64,000 nucleotides of DNA from Taudactylus pleione. Its lineage: Eukaryota > Chordata > Amphibia > Anura > Myobatrachidae. The notes below the pieces were generated by a model. It had not been told where the DNA came from, searched no databases, and saw nothing but the letters and a program-made list of their open reading frames with translations. The stretch covers positions 56,385,001 through 56,449,000 of the forward strand of contig JAUIMM010000200.1 of NCBI GenBank assembly GCA_031769625.1, written 5' to 3'. The position numbers and the translations under genes were made by a program. Position 1 is the stretch's first letter. Every line of letters starts with the position of its first letter. Below are positions 43,832 to 55,833 of the stretch, in pieces.

Positions 43832-45103
43832 TAGGGGTGTGCACCCGCCACTTTTCGTGTTTTGTGTTTTGGTTTTGGATCTGGATCTTTCTTCATGTTT
43901 TGGATCTGGATTGGTTTTGCCAAAACCACCCTTCCGTGTTTTGGGTTCTGGGTTTTGTGTTTTGGATCTGGATTTTTTCTTAAAAAATAAAAAAAAACGC
44001 TAAAATCACATAAAATGGGCCTTTTTTTGTTCCTACGCTATTAATAACCCCAATAACATTAATTTCCACTCATTTCCATTCTGAACACCTCACACCTCAC
44101 AATATTGTTTTTAGGCCAAAAGTTTGCACCGAGGTAGCTGGATGACTATGCTAAGCGACACAAGTGGGCGGCACAAACACGTGGCCCATCTAGGAGTGGC
44201 ACTGCAGTGGCAGACAGGAAGCCAATCAGCGTTATGGTGCCCATTTGCAAGTAGCACGAACCCGGGAGATCCGTGCTACATGCATCTGTGTGATTGACAC
44301 AGAGCACTGACGGGTCCGTGAGACCCGTCTGTGCTGCTGTGGTGAAAAAAAAAAAAAACCTGTGTAAAAAAAGAAAAAAATGGCGTGCACCCCCCCAAAA
44401 AAGAGCAACCAGCCTCGGGCATTAGTAACCCAGTGCTGGGTGTGCTTAAATACAGGGGACAAACGACGTAGGGGTCCCCTGTACTTAAGCACAACCAGCA
44501 CCGGGCTAGTCAGAACCAGCGCTGGTTGCCAAAATACGGGGGACAAGCGACGTAGGGGTCCCCCGTATTCTGCGCAACCAGCTCTGGGGTCTGATCCGGT
44601 CCTGGTTCTGGAAATACAGGGGAAAAAAATTAGTAGGGTTCCCCTGTATGTTCCAGAACCAGCACTGGACTTTTTCTAGCGGGGGGCTGATGCCACAGCC
44701 AGGGGAGCCCTTTCACCGGGCCCCCCAGCCGCAGCATCAGCCCTGACCGCTAGTCAGCCCAGGCCGGGGATCCCTGGAGAGCTGGGGACCCCCCCAATAA
44801 AGGGGTCACCCTCTCCAGGGCACCCCAGGCCCAGGCTGATAGCCCGGGGCTATCCCCGCCACCCCTGGTGGCGGTGGGTGGCGGGTTGATTGTGTGGTGT
44901 GGTGTAAATAAAGAATATCAAACATTGTCTTTACAAGTAAAACTGCAAGTCCCAGCTAGCCTGCCCCGCATGCTGGTACTTGGAGAACCACAAGTACCAG
45001 CATGCAGGGCATTAAGGGCCCACTAGTACCTGTAGTTCACCTGTAAAAAAAAATGTTTAAAAAAACACAGGACACACACACCGTGACAGTATAAGTTTAT
45101 TAA

Positions 45104-45135
<32 letters not shown>

Positions 45136-46537
45136 GTACACATACTCACCTATGTAACATCGTCCACTTGTCCGGTAAAGTATCCATAGGGGACCTGTGA
45201 AAAAAAACATACTCACCATCTCCTATGCGAGGTTCTGTCCTCTTCGTTCCAAAGTAGGCATCCCCGGACTTGGCAAAAAAAAAAACTAAAACGCGATCCA
45301 CGAACTTAGTACCGTTCTATAGAACGGTACTTCCCGAATGAGAGCTTAGCGGCGGGGTATCACCATGGAAACCCCGCTGCTAAGCGTTCATTGGCTGAGA
45401 GAGGCCATCTCCCGTCTCTCAGCCAATGAACGGCTCCCTCCATTGTAGTCAATGGTGGGAGCTGCAAGGTTATTAAAGTTTACCCTGCGGTTCCCACCAT
45501 TGACTACAATGGAGGGAGCCGTTCATTGGCTGAGAGACGGGAGATGACCTCTCTCAGCCAATGAGAGATGACCTCTCTCAGCCCTGGAGAGGGTGACCCC
45601 TTTATTGGGGGGGTCCCCAGCTCCCCAGGGATCCCCGGCCTGGGCTGACTAGCGGTCAGGGCTGATGCTGCGGCTGGGGGGCCCGGTGAAAGGGCTCCCC
45701 TGGCTGTGGCATAAGCCACCCGCTAGAAAAAGTCCAGTGCTGGTTCTGGAACATACAGGGGAACCCTACTAATTTTTTTCCCCTGTATTTCCAGAACCAG
45801 GACCGGATCAGAGCCCAGAGCTGGTTGCGCAGAATACGGGGAACCCCTACGTCGTTTGTCCCCCGTATTTTGGCAACCAGCGCTGGTTCTGACTAGCCCG
45901 GTGCTGGTTGTGCTTAAGTACAGGGGACCCCTACGTCGTTTGTCCCCTGTATTTAAGCACACCCAGCACTGGGTCACTAATGCCCGGGGCTGGTTGCTCT
46001 TTTTTTGGGGGGGGCACGCCATTTTTTTCTTTTTTTACACAGGTTTTTTTTTTTTTTTTACCACAGCAGCACAGACGGGTCTCACGGACCCGTCAGTGCT
46101 CTGTGTCAATAACACAGATGCAAGTAGCATGGATCTCCTGGTCCGTGCGTGCATCTGTGTCATTGAAATACACAGCAGCACAGACGGGTCTCACTGACCC
46201 ATCTGTGCTCTGTGTCACTGTCAATCACACAGATGCATGTAGCACGGATCTCACGAGTCCGTGCTACATGCAAATGAGCACCATAATGCTGATTGGCTGA
46301 GAGCCGTGACAGACGGCTCTGTCAGCCAATCAGCACTTTGCCCATTAAAGGCAAAGGCATTTTTTTTTAAATGGCCGCTCGAGGCAAAACCTCGAGATCC
46401 GACAGCAGATCTCGAGGTTTTGCCTCGGGAGAGGGATCCGGGGCAGACAGGGAGATCCGAGCTTGGGCTCGGATCGCACCGGATCGCCGAAGTTTGGGTG
46501 GGTTCGGTTCTCAGGGAACCGAACCCGCTCATCCCTA
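43832..46537 (-). mobile_element. Third hAT relative, non-autonomous, inverted
   Basis: The left boundary TAGGGGTGTGCACCCG is the reverse complement of the right end of the elements at 3957 and 10221. About 380 bases (43832-44215) match their 3' region, including the GCACCGAGGTAGCTGGATGA block. The far end CGCTCATCCCTA mirrors the left end at 4696. CTTTAAAC (43824-43831) and CTTTAGAC (46538-46545) are an 8-bp duplication with one mismatch. Between the ends lie two inverted arms (about 44244-44820 and 45574-46145) around a 750-base spacer. No transposase sequence remains. The 99-codon frames on opposite strands are two arms of the palindrome, not genes. Confidence 0.87.
44244..46145. repeat. 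Large inverted repeat inside the third hAT relative
   Basis: Arms of about 575 bases pair with high identity: GGGGACAAACGACGTAGGGG near 44456 is inverted near 45923, and GACGGGTCCGTGAGACCCGT near 44309 pairs with the inverse near 46076. A smaller nested palindrome around 45388-45560 repeats TTCATTGGCTGAGAGA in both orientations. Confidence 0.85.
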
Positions 46538-46793
46538 CTTTAGACATACAGTAATGAAAAAAAACCCAGTAATACTGCACAAAAAAATGATAAGAGAAGA
46601 AAAATTATAAGAGATAGAAACCTTAAATACACAGAAATTAGGATTTGGAGCCATGAGGTTAAAGCGCCACAGATTGCATATTGGTCCAACCACGTGGAAA
46701 TTGGAAAAGGGTTTAGTGGCGCTAAGTGATCCAGTCTCACAGTAATGCTGGTTTGGGGGTAAGTAGATTGCTTTGGCATAGAAAGGGATCTAA

Positions 46794-47343
46794 GGGGGTC
46801 ATTCAGACCCGTTCACGAGGGAAGTTCGCTCACAAGCAGGTTGATGTTTGGCGAATGCGCATGCGCACGACGGAGGGAGCACCGTCGTGCGCATGCGCGA
46901 GACCTGGCGAGCAACGACAAATACGTCGCACGGGGTCTCGCACCAAAGGGGGCGTGCTGTCGATGGTGAGTGACAGCACACCCCCTTTGGTGGTCGTGCC
47001 GGGGGCGTGGCTGCCAGACGGAGGGATTCCCATGGGAACGCCTACCATCTGAGTCCGGCCCCACTGACATCAGTAATGATGTCAGTGGGAGTGATTTTGG
47101 CTCTGATAGAGCCAAAATCACTCCTGGGCTTGCGGAAGCGAGACCCTACCGCAGGGTCTCGTCGCAAGCCCGATGGTCACGATGGCCTTTGACCATCGCG
47201 ACCATCAACATGGACGCTCGCTATAGCTGTGGGTGGTAACCCACAGCTATACGAGCGTCCATGAGGCCGCTCCAAAAACAGGTAGGAGAGCCCTGATACA
47301 GAGCGAGCGCTCTGGTCAGAGCGTTCAGCTCTGAATCAGGCCC
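46794..47343. mobile_element. Multi-hairpin MITE (group B), TSD TAA
   Basis: Ends are GGGGGTCATTCAGACCC and, inverted, GGGCCTGATTCAGAGC, flanked by TAA (46791-46793, 47344-47346). The modules occur in the reverse order of 30115-30653, including CGATGGTGAGTGACAGCA, CACTGACATCAGTAATGATG and GCTGTGGGTGGTAACCCAC. Confidence 0.87.
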
Positions 47344-47705
47344 TAAGTTTGACAGTGAACTGTCTAGAGGGGAGGTAATCTGGTTTACTTGCCTGTAGAG
47401 GTGTGTTGCATTTAACTCAGTAAAAGCGAATGGAATACAGTTTACCGAGGGATGTAATTTCACACAGTGGGCAGCCTAAACAGTCCTGTAACTGGGAATG
47501 CAAGTAGTGCATGAAAATAAAAGGCACAGATCTTAGGCAGTGCAGATGATTGAGGTTGGGAGTGATTTTTAGACGCGTGAAGATAAGTAAATTGGTGAAG
47601 TTTTGTTAATGGTTTTGCATGTTAGTATATGTATTTTATGCTGTGTTGTGTAGTAAAATTCTAAGAGCAGAGAAGCAGTAGAAGAATGTTTTATGATGAA
47701 ACTTA

Positions 47706-48305
47706 GGACCTCATTCAGAGTCGGTCGTTGCTGCCGCTCGGTCGTAAGGTAAAAGGGGCTGGATATGCAAATGAAGCGCTCGCAAGTTGCGTCGTTAAGA
47801 TGGGATCGTTAGCTGGATGAGCGAGGGAGGATGCAGCCGTAAGACTAAAAATACGCCCCCTTCTCGTTCGCATTACACGTCATCTCCGGGCATATAAGGA
47901 TTAATCGAGACCATCGGGAACCATCAGAGCTGGTCGTAGAGCTAAAGGTTGACCATACCCTCTCTTAAGCACTACGATCTAGTCTGTATAAAAACCTCCC
48001 ATGTCACATGTGCTATGACACTCCTTAGTTAATTATGCACTCCCATAAAACGCTATTTGCATAGTCAGGCACACCTGCGTTAGAATCTCCACTCCCCCGT
48101 TCACAAGCACCTTCCCCTGTTACCACCCACAAACGCCTCATCCTGTCACTCAAACTAACGACCTGGCTGTGTTCAAGGAGAGGGCAATTTCTGATCATAA
48201 TAGCTAGTTTGCACATGCGCATTGCAAATTTTACGCATGCACAGTTTAGCGAACATCGGTGGCGTACGACCGAGCGGCCACAACGACCGACTCTGAATGA
48301 GGTCC
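47706..48305. mobile_element. 600-bp MITE (group A), TSD TTA
   Basis: Ends are GGACCTCATTCAGAGTCGG and, inverted, GGACCTCATTCAGAGTCGG, flanked by TTA (47703-47705, 48306-48308). It matches 30872-31470 in length and in words such as TTAATTATGCACTCCCAT, but is more diverged. Confidence 0.88.
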
Positions 48306-48989
48306 TTAGTCCAGCTTCTACAGCATTCAATATAGATTGTAGGGGTGAAAGTCTAATTAGGGGAAGACCAGCAAGAAAGGAATTGCACCAATAAATGTGT
48401 AACATTTAGTACAATTACCTTGTTCATTTCAAAGAGACAATTTGTATATGTGGGCACAACATTGTTGATTTACTTAAAGAAATGAAAATAAAGATCTGAA
48501 TAATAATAATAAGAATAAGAAGGATAATTTACTAATGCACAGCACTATACTTTGGCTGCAGCTCATAAGCTCCTCTATCGCCCCCCATACTTTCCAATGA
48601 CCCTCCCCCTTACATTTGCAATGTATAAGGGCATTAGGCTGCTTCGGTTGATGTACGTCTGGCCATATCTTTTTTCGATTGTTTTGTCTGTCACTGATAA
48701 AATACAGACTTGTAACCTACATATGCAAAACCGCCGGGAGCATCATGTCTTTAGATGGCCATTCACTCTGAGATCCTCCAACTTGTCCTGAGAGATGAGT
48801 GACTGGATCACTGTGCAACTGCCAACACTAATGGGTGCATTTGCTACATTATGCCAGATAATGAGAATATTGATTTTGATAGGATCATTATCATGCATTG
48901 CAGTTGTTTTGAGCTGTCACTTCAGGTGACAACAAACTCTTTGCAATCTATCCCTTGCTTTATCCCAGTGTGTGTACCTGCATTTCTCT
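48306..48989. other. No recognisable feature
   Basis: Unique-looking sequence with a short AATAATAATAAG run near 48500. No gene was recognised. Confidence 0.45.
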
Positions 48990-48997
48990 TCTTGGAC

Positions 48998-49317
48998 TAG
49001 TGGTTCCCAAACTGTGCGCCACGGCACCCTGGGGTGCCTCGGGACACTTGCAGGGGTGCCTCAGGTTGGTGGTACAGCCCCAAATCAAATTATTTATGGT
49101 CAATGTAATGTAAATTTGTGGACAAACAGAAGTGTAAACCTGTCCCCCACTACATAACTGAACCTGAGGATGACAGGTCAGCACAATTTACTTCACTTTA
49201 CGAGTTTGCTACATTTTTTTCAGAATTTCTTAATAACAAACTTTTGGCTTAGGGGTACCGTGAAAACAATGCGGATACTGTATGGCGCCGTGATTCTTAA
49301 AACTTTAGGAACCACTG
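48998..49317. mobile_element. 320-bp hAT MITE, TSD TCTTGGAC
   Basis: Ends are TAGTGGTTCCCAAACTGTG and, inverted, CAGTGGTTCCTAAAGTTTT. TCTTGGAC stands at 48990-48997 and 49318-49325, a perfect 8-bp duplication. It contains CACGGCACCCTGGGGTGCC near the left end, a pattern widespread in vertebrate hAT elements. Confidence 0.93.
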
Positions 49318-49453
49318 TCTTGGACAATAAAGATGTCATGTGACATAATTAGAGCTGCTATCATTTTGAAAGTAAAAAAAAAAAAAGAGGACAACCCAAG
49401 TTACCTAAGGTACACTCAATACTTCATCTCAGGTCACAGGTGAGATAAAACAG

Positions 49454-49813
49454 TAAGGTGCCCTGACACACATACTGATGTACTCAAGATCCGACGATGA
49501 GTCCAATTTCCCTTGAAACTCTCCCCGGCAGCTCTGAACACGATATGTACACGATATGCATACGATATGCTTTCCAATCTTCATCCGATCTCCTGCAGCC
49601 AGAGTTTTTAACAGTGCATTTGTGTCTAGACTGTCAGATCTGCCGTACTGCACGGCAGACCTGAAGATGCGATGTGCGACCTGCGGGGGCGCGCATCGCA
49701 TAGTGATCGTGAGTGGGGACTCACGATTTTGGCATTTTTTACCCGATCTGTCGTTCGAATGTGTCGGAATCGGCCAGATCGGGAAAAAAATCGCTATGTG
49801 TGTGGGCACCTTA
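49454..49813. mobile_element. MITE with TAAGGTGCCC ends
   Basis: TAAGGTGCCCTGACACACAT on the left mirrors ATGTGTGTGGGCACCTTA on the right. The interior repeats CGATATG and inverted words with AGATCCGACGATGAG. No frame is supported. Confidence 0.65.
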
Positions 49814-49974
49814 AGGGGGGATTGAACAAGCCACAGGGTTCTATGGGAATCTTATCTGGGTAGGAAACTGTGCACGTTTTTGCTTGCATCCCATAGAGCA
49901 CACTGAGTGAGGGTTTTTCTCTTGTTTGAATCTGCCCCTTTCATTAACCTCCTTCCACTTGTCCTGTTAATATT

Positions 49975-50140
49975 TGCATGCGATGCATCCCACCACTCAA
50001 CTTATGCATGCCGGGGTAAATAACGCTGGTATGCATGAATAAAAACGCAAAGGACACTTCTCCTGGTAAGAGCTGTCCTTTGTGATAGAAGGACTTCCGG
50101 GTTTATGCCTCAGAAGTCCTTCTACGCCTGCATTGAGTGA
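49975..50140. repeat. Uninterrupted copy of the repeat at 11910-12370
   Basis: GCATGCGATGCATCCCACC, CGCAAAGGACACTTCTCC and AAGGACTTCCGGGTTTATG match the split copy and show the pre-insertion CAAAGGAC site. Confidence 0.65.
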
Positions 50141-50677
50141 TGCACGCACCGCGGGAGGTGCTGGGAGGGATCCTATTGGATCCTTCTCAGGGGGAGTTGC
50201 GAATAGAAGCCCATAGGCTGCTATTGGGCAATGCCATCTAAAGATGTATGCATCGCATTCCGGGGCTTGCTGCATATGTGGTAAGCGGACAAACTCGGGG
50301 TGGCCAGCCAAATGCGGGCGTGTCACGAGCATTTTGTGAACGTCGCAGCCAGTGACTGTGTCTTTGTATGCAGCCTCACTGGCCCTGGTGGCTTACTTCC
50401 GACAGACATTCGGAGAAGCCATAGAGTTGCTCAGAAGATCGATGTGCAACTGATGGTGAGTCTTTGTACGCAAGTGGTGGATTAGAGACACAGCCGGTTG
50501 GTGTTCCTGTACACAATGCAGTGTCTGCAGCATTAGTATGACTTCTCATTACCACTGCATTCAAAGACGCAGCCACGGCGGGATTAGGGCTCACCTCTGC
50601 ATCAGGCCCTATATGGGGCCGGATAAAACTGTGGGCCCATCTGTGGTCTCCTCCTGGTTGTTGCTGGGAGTGCTAGT

Positions 50678-50813
50678 GGTCTATTTATCAAGCAGTGAAA
50701 AGTGTGAAGTGGACCAGTGGAGAGGTTGCCCATAGCAACCAATCTGCTCCTACCTATTATTTTATAGACTGTACTTGATAAATGCTAATTCAACTGCTTG
50801 ATAAATAGACCCC
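50678..50813. mobile_element. Small MITE with GGTCTATTTATCAAGCAG ends
   Basis: GGTCTATTTATCAAGCAGTG mirrors CAACTGCTTGATAAATAGAC. The interior carries GGTTGCCCATAGCAACCAAT, also a palindrome. Confidence 0.75.
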
Positions 50814-51003
50814 ATAGTTTCCTACTAGTCTACATAATCACGCACCCTTAACCTGGACTTGCAGTACCTGCTTTTACCAAATCTGTGCATGCAGTCTGGG
50901 TTGGGGTGGGAGATGGATGTTTGGGGGGTTAGAGTGGCTAGTCCCTTAGGCTATGTTCAGCATCAGCTTTTGCTGAAAGGTATAAAAAAACAGCAGTATT
51001 GGG

Positions 51004-51120
51004 ACCCCAGATTCCTCTCAGGGGCGTCAGTGTCGACATGTCGTCAGTTCATCAGTATCGACATCGCACTGACCATGTCAACATTCCCATGTCGTCATTA
51101 TGAATGTCGACATAATGTAC
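51004..51120. repeat. GTCGACAT-word cluster
   Basis: CAGTGTCGACATGTCG, ATCGACATCGCACTG and ATGTCGACATAATG occur within 117 bases, as in 29725-29860. Likely a degenerate palindromic MITE. Confidence 0.5.
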
Positions 51121-51399
51121 TGAACCCATGTGACCCACAATTTTGATTTTACTTTTTTTTGTTCATTTTGGCAAAATATAAAAAAAAAACACAGAATGAC
51201 ATGACAGCTAATAAGAATGTCTAAGCAAGAACTTATACTTTCATATGTAATTGTTAGATCTGAAAATGACTTACTGGTCACAATATAGATAGAATAGCCA
51301 AGGTAACGTGTAGTATCTTTTCCCACAAACTGCTTAGATCCAATGTTAGGGGGAAAGAAATCCGGGGAGTAGGAGAGTAATGGTGTAAGTGTGATGAAT

Positions 51400-51930
51400 G
51401 GGGTGGGAGTGTCTGGATGCTGATAACAAGAGGGCTGGCTCCCAGCCATGTTGTACTGCAAAGCCTAAGCTCCCTCACTCACACAAACCAGAGGAAATCG
51501 GAAAATATTCCCAACCAGTGCAGACAGCAGCTGGGGGGAAAGCAGAACTCGGGAAAGAGAGAGAGAGAAAAAAAACTACTGAGGATAAAAGAAAGTGTCT
51601 GGAAAACAGGAGAGATATTTCCTTGTGAGGAGGATGAGAGGAGAAGTTACAGCAGGGCACTGAGCTGTGGTGGGATCAGCTGCACTTGTATCCCTGATCT
51701 CACCAGTGTATGACTGTGTGTATGTGTGTAGTGTATGTGTGTAGTGTAAGTGTGTGAGAGTGTGCTTCCTCTCCCCGCTGCTAGGTGCTGGCTGTGTATG
51801 GCATTCTCTGCGAGGATTCGCTCTCTTTCCGTTATGGTCAAGGCGGCTTCTTCCTGATCTGGACCTATTTAAAGGTGGATGTGAAAGGTTCTCCTGCTAT
51901 AGCTGTGCCACACACCCTGGACAACACAAG
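51400..51930 (+). other. Possible leader exon of an unidentified gene
   Basis: This repeat-poor, GA-rich segment ends in AACACAAG followed by GTATGG, a good match to a 5' splice site at 51930/51931. TATTTAAAG at 51867-51875 might be a TATA-like word. No ATG-led frame crosses the splice site, so if it is an exon it is probably untranslated. Nothing here identifies a gene. Confidence 0.22.
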
Positions 51931-52454
51931 GTATGGCATTTACAGGCTTCCTGGCCAGTCTGAGCTCCCTCTCAGCACCTCGCTGCCAGTCTTGCTTTGC
52001 TTCCCATTATTACATGTGTTCCTTGCAGCATAGGACGTTGTCTTTCGGTTTCTTAGAGAGGGTGCATTGTATTGTATGTCCCCTCATCCATCCTAGCCTG
52101 TGCCCATTCATCACCCTTCCATGTGGGGCGATTATGGCGAGGCTGCAGGTTAAGCAGTTAATACGATTACTGCATTAATAAAAAGGGAAAAACGATTTTC
52201 ATCCAGCTCGTGCCCTTCATTGTCCACCTGGTGTCTCTACCTGCCAGGCTGCCCATGCGGCTTACTCCCGTGCCCTTGTACCAGGTATGCCCGGGACAGG
52301 ACGTGTGTGATTCACTGACCCACACAGCGATGGGATATCTCCTAACTTTCAGCGGATGTGGGCATTTTCCACCAGATCATATTGCATTAGCATCTATCTA
52401 TAATCTATCAGCCTACCTATGTGTGTGTGTGTGTACATACATACATATATATAT

Positions 52455-52504
<50 letters not shown>

Positions 52505-54832
52505 GTATGTGTGTACACACACACATTGTCTAACCACTTCTCTGCTGTCTGTAGGATGGTTGGCTGCAGGTGAAGGGTAACATATATGCTACACTGTGCG
52601 CTTATAGTGCCGTTTATCACTACCAGTGTATTATTGGTGCATTGTTCCATTATTTCTTGTATTTTGTTATTTAATTCTTTTTTGCAAAGTTTTTAAGACT
52701 TCATTGTTTAAGTTGTCATGTGTTTATGTATGTGGTGTGTGTGTGTTAATAAGCAGTACAATGAAATGCTCCATGGCCGTACTTAGCTCTGTGCATTGGA
52801 TGTCATCATTAACTCCTCAGCCGCCAGTTGCCCGCAGTGCGTTGCCCGTCCCCACCCCCGGCAATGGAAGGGGTTGTGAGTCAGTGGGATAGATTGGTAG
52901 GGAGTGAGTTATTATTCTTGTGGTGCCTCAGTAGGAGGAGGTGAGGAGTGTGTGGTCCCTGGGGGGATCTGCGGATAATGTGCTTGTCTGCTGATGCTGT
53001 AGGTGGGTTACTCTGGAGAGATTTGCCCCTGATTCCTCTCTCTCACGGATGAGTGAGTTATTCATATGCATCTTGCCTGACAGGTATTCTCACATGCTGT
53101 ACTGCATGAGGCATCCTATAGGAGTAACCCTGGGGAAGGAGTGACACTGCAGCCTGCATGTAGTACTATCTGTGCTAAGGACACAGGAGCCTCCAGTACA
53201 GAGAAGGTTTCCATAGGTCTTGTCATTTCCACCATCCTCATGCTGTGACAGGAGCTGCTGCATTGGAGCCCATGAATGACTTACAATAGGACACAGTCAC
53301 TGCAGATCCCCCAGTCCTGCACAGGTCTTGTACACTCTTTGTTTTCACTATTACTAATACACTTCATATCTCCTCTTTAGTGCAACTCTTTAACCTGTTG
53401 GCTGCCAGGGAGGATTGGCATAGTTGAGCAATGTGCTGCAGCCTCCATTTTCATGTTCATATTCACACTTTTACTTTATATTAGTACATATAGACAATCT
53501 TATTTCTCTTGCCGTAGACAAATCACATCTGACATCCCACATCAGTCAGGACCTTGTATCGTCCTAATTTCCCAGCAGTTCAGATGGTTCTCAGCAACTG
53601 ATGTGGGATTCATTCATTTCTGCATATGTCAAACAACAGATTTCTCAATACACTGGCACATCTGTTGCTACCCCAAAATCCTCCATCTCCTCCCTGTATT
53701 CCTAGCTGACTATACATGTCACTGCATTTTAAACGAATGCAGCATACCTTACACATATTTTAGCCATTTCATCATGACTGGATTTCCTGAATTTGTGCCA
53801 AGAGCCAGCATTTTATATGAATTGCATGTAGCTCACTGAAATCAGGCATGTGCATCAGCTTTGGTAATATTGCATGGTTAAATATTATTGATTGAAAAGT
53901 TGTTTATGCCGTCACTTGGTCTGAGCAATGTATAGTAATCCACTTGAGCAATGCAGTTAATTTTTGGCACGTAGCATGTTAATTCTTGCAATGCACAAAT
54001 CCCAAGTTACATGGCTCCGCACACGTGGACTGTACATGAACAATGCAGATAAAGTGGATGCTGATATTATATTAGACTATACAACATATCCAGCAAATGA
54101 TGTTTGTCACATTGCCATTTTGCAATAAGCATTATAGCTGCAAGATCATTCCTGTAATTCTCCCCGTATAAACTGAATAGTATTTTATGATGTTGTCTAG
54201 CCCAGAAAAATTACACCCTGTGTCTATATGACCCATGATGTACAAGACCCAAACAAAAAGGTGTAATTTAATGTCTAGAAAGGTGGAATAGTCTCTGAAT
54301 CATCTATCTAAGAATGGGGGGCAACTGTACAATGTTGAATTAACATAGCGATTTGTCCATTGGTCATCTAGCTTGCTTAAGGCATATATGTCATATATGT
54401 CTGGACATAAATTTGCATTGAAATTCTTTGCATGTCAGCATTGATTCAGTATTATGAATTATCACAACTGTGCTGGCCCAAAAAGGCCATAGGGTGCACA
54501 AATGTTATACTGCATCTATGTAAGTCTGTTTGTTGTATTAGCTGGAGGACAGTAAAATAGGAAATGACCTTGTCTCCCTAGGTTTGGAAAAGTCAACTGA
54601 AAGAGGGGTTGGCATATGGTAAACTGGGAGGTCTGGTCTCACTGTATGGTTTCCGTGTAAAAAGGAGAAGTGAAATCTGTGTTAATTCAGAATTCAAGAA
54701 ATGTTCTTAGTGATATTGTTAAATTAATTTAATTTCATAGTTATAACCTATTAGTAGCTAGAAGGACGCTCTATAAATGTAATCACCTTTTTATTTATAT
54801 TCACAGATAGGAAGTTACACCTTGGTAGTCTG
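51931..54832. other. Repeat-poor stretch without a recognised gene
   Basis: Apart from the microsatellite at 52419-52526 I see no element ends. A 128-codon frame at 53453-53839 has no recognisable domain. It could be intronic. Confidence 0.45.
52419..52526. repeat. GT/TA/AC microsatellite forming a palindrome
   Basis: (GT)n, then CATA and (TA)n runs, then (AC)n, so the left GTGTGTGTGTAC side pairs with the right GTACACACACAC side. Confidence 0.92.
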
Positions 54833-55357
54833 CTGCTGCGTACACATGGTACGATAAAACTGGACGATTTGAACGATAATGATATTGATCATATCGTTAT
54901 CGTTCAAATCGTTCAGTTTTTGGCCCCTTCCAACTCACCAAAGACCTGCGATGCGCGGGCACGTATGAATGATAGAGATATCGTCCATCGCCCGTGCACC
55001 CAGGTCAACTTGGTCGATATCGACCAGTTTACTATAGGGACCCGCTTCGTTATAGACGTTGGCTTGTTGGTGGTGTGCTGGATGATCGATATTGATCATC
55101 CAGCACACCAGGGAGGACGTAGAATGATCAGACAACAATATCATTATCTGATCGCTCTGTGTGTACAGAACACACATTGGTCCTATTTGCGACACTTAAA
55201 AAAAAAAATTAACCTAAAATTGTTTTTTTTTTTTTTTTTTAATAAGATGCCACTGCCACAGAAATATTGTTTTTCGATGCCCCCTAGTCTTTCATCCAAT
55301 AGCCCAGAGATAAACGGCGATGAACGAGGCCATGATATACAATATGAGCTACAGGCC
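54833..55357. mobile_element. Probable palindromic MITE, boundaries uncertain
   Basis: Starts TGCTGCGTACACATGG, close to the end of the MITE at 55361. AACGATAATGATATTGATCA with inverted CGTTATCGTTCAAATCG and the pair near 55084-55105 (ATCGATATTGATCATC) show internal inverted repeats. No clear right end. Confidence 0.45.
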
Positions 55358-55360
55358 TTA

Positions 55361-55548
55361 AGCTGGGTACACACGTAAAGATTTTCTGTCCAACCATCCA
55401 ACTAGTTGATTGGCTGGAATGAAAATCTGGTAACGTATGGGAGTTTTGGTCCATTTTCCGGCATTTGGGAGCAAATTGCTGATTGTCATTTGCTTTCAAT
55501 CAACTAGTTGGATGGTTGGACAGAAAATCTTTACGTGTGTATGCAGCA
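55361..55548. mobile_element. 188-bp palindromic MITE, TSD TTA
   Basis: AGCTGGGTACACACGTAAAG is mirrored by CTTTACGTGTGTATGCAGCA, and the next 30 bases (ATTTTCTGTCCAACCATCC onward) are also exactly inverted. TTA flanks both sides (55358-55360, 55549-55551), as in PIF/Harbinger-type elements. Confidence 0.88.
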
Positions 55549-55833
55549 TTACTGTTTGGCGGGGCACATCTATCCTATTTTGAAGTTGGATTTAGAATAG
55601 CCCCGCTCCCTCCTGCAATCTGAGTGGTGGATGCATCCAGCCATATATAGTCAGTGTGTTACCGGGTATCAACAGTGCATGGCTGCTCCTGACAGCAGAG
55701 GAACAGGCAGATGATTTTTCCTCGCCCCTCTGATTGTGTTTAAAACCCAATTGGAACTTTTAACTAAATCAGGGAGGCCAAGCATGTCTGCCTCTCAGCA
55801 GCCAGGCCCATCCATGTAGTCTTCAACCCCAGG

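Noticed and set aside
44380..46022. Two 99-codon frames with the same product on opposite strands
   Set aside because: They are the two arms of the palindrome inside the third hAT relative; no domain or splice support.
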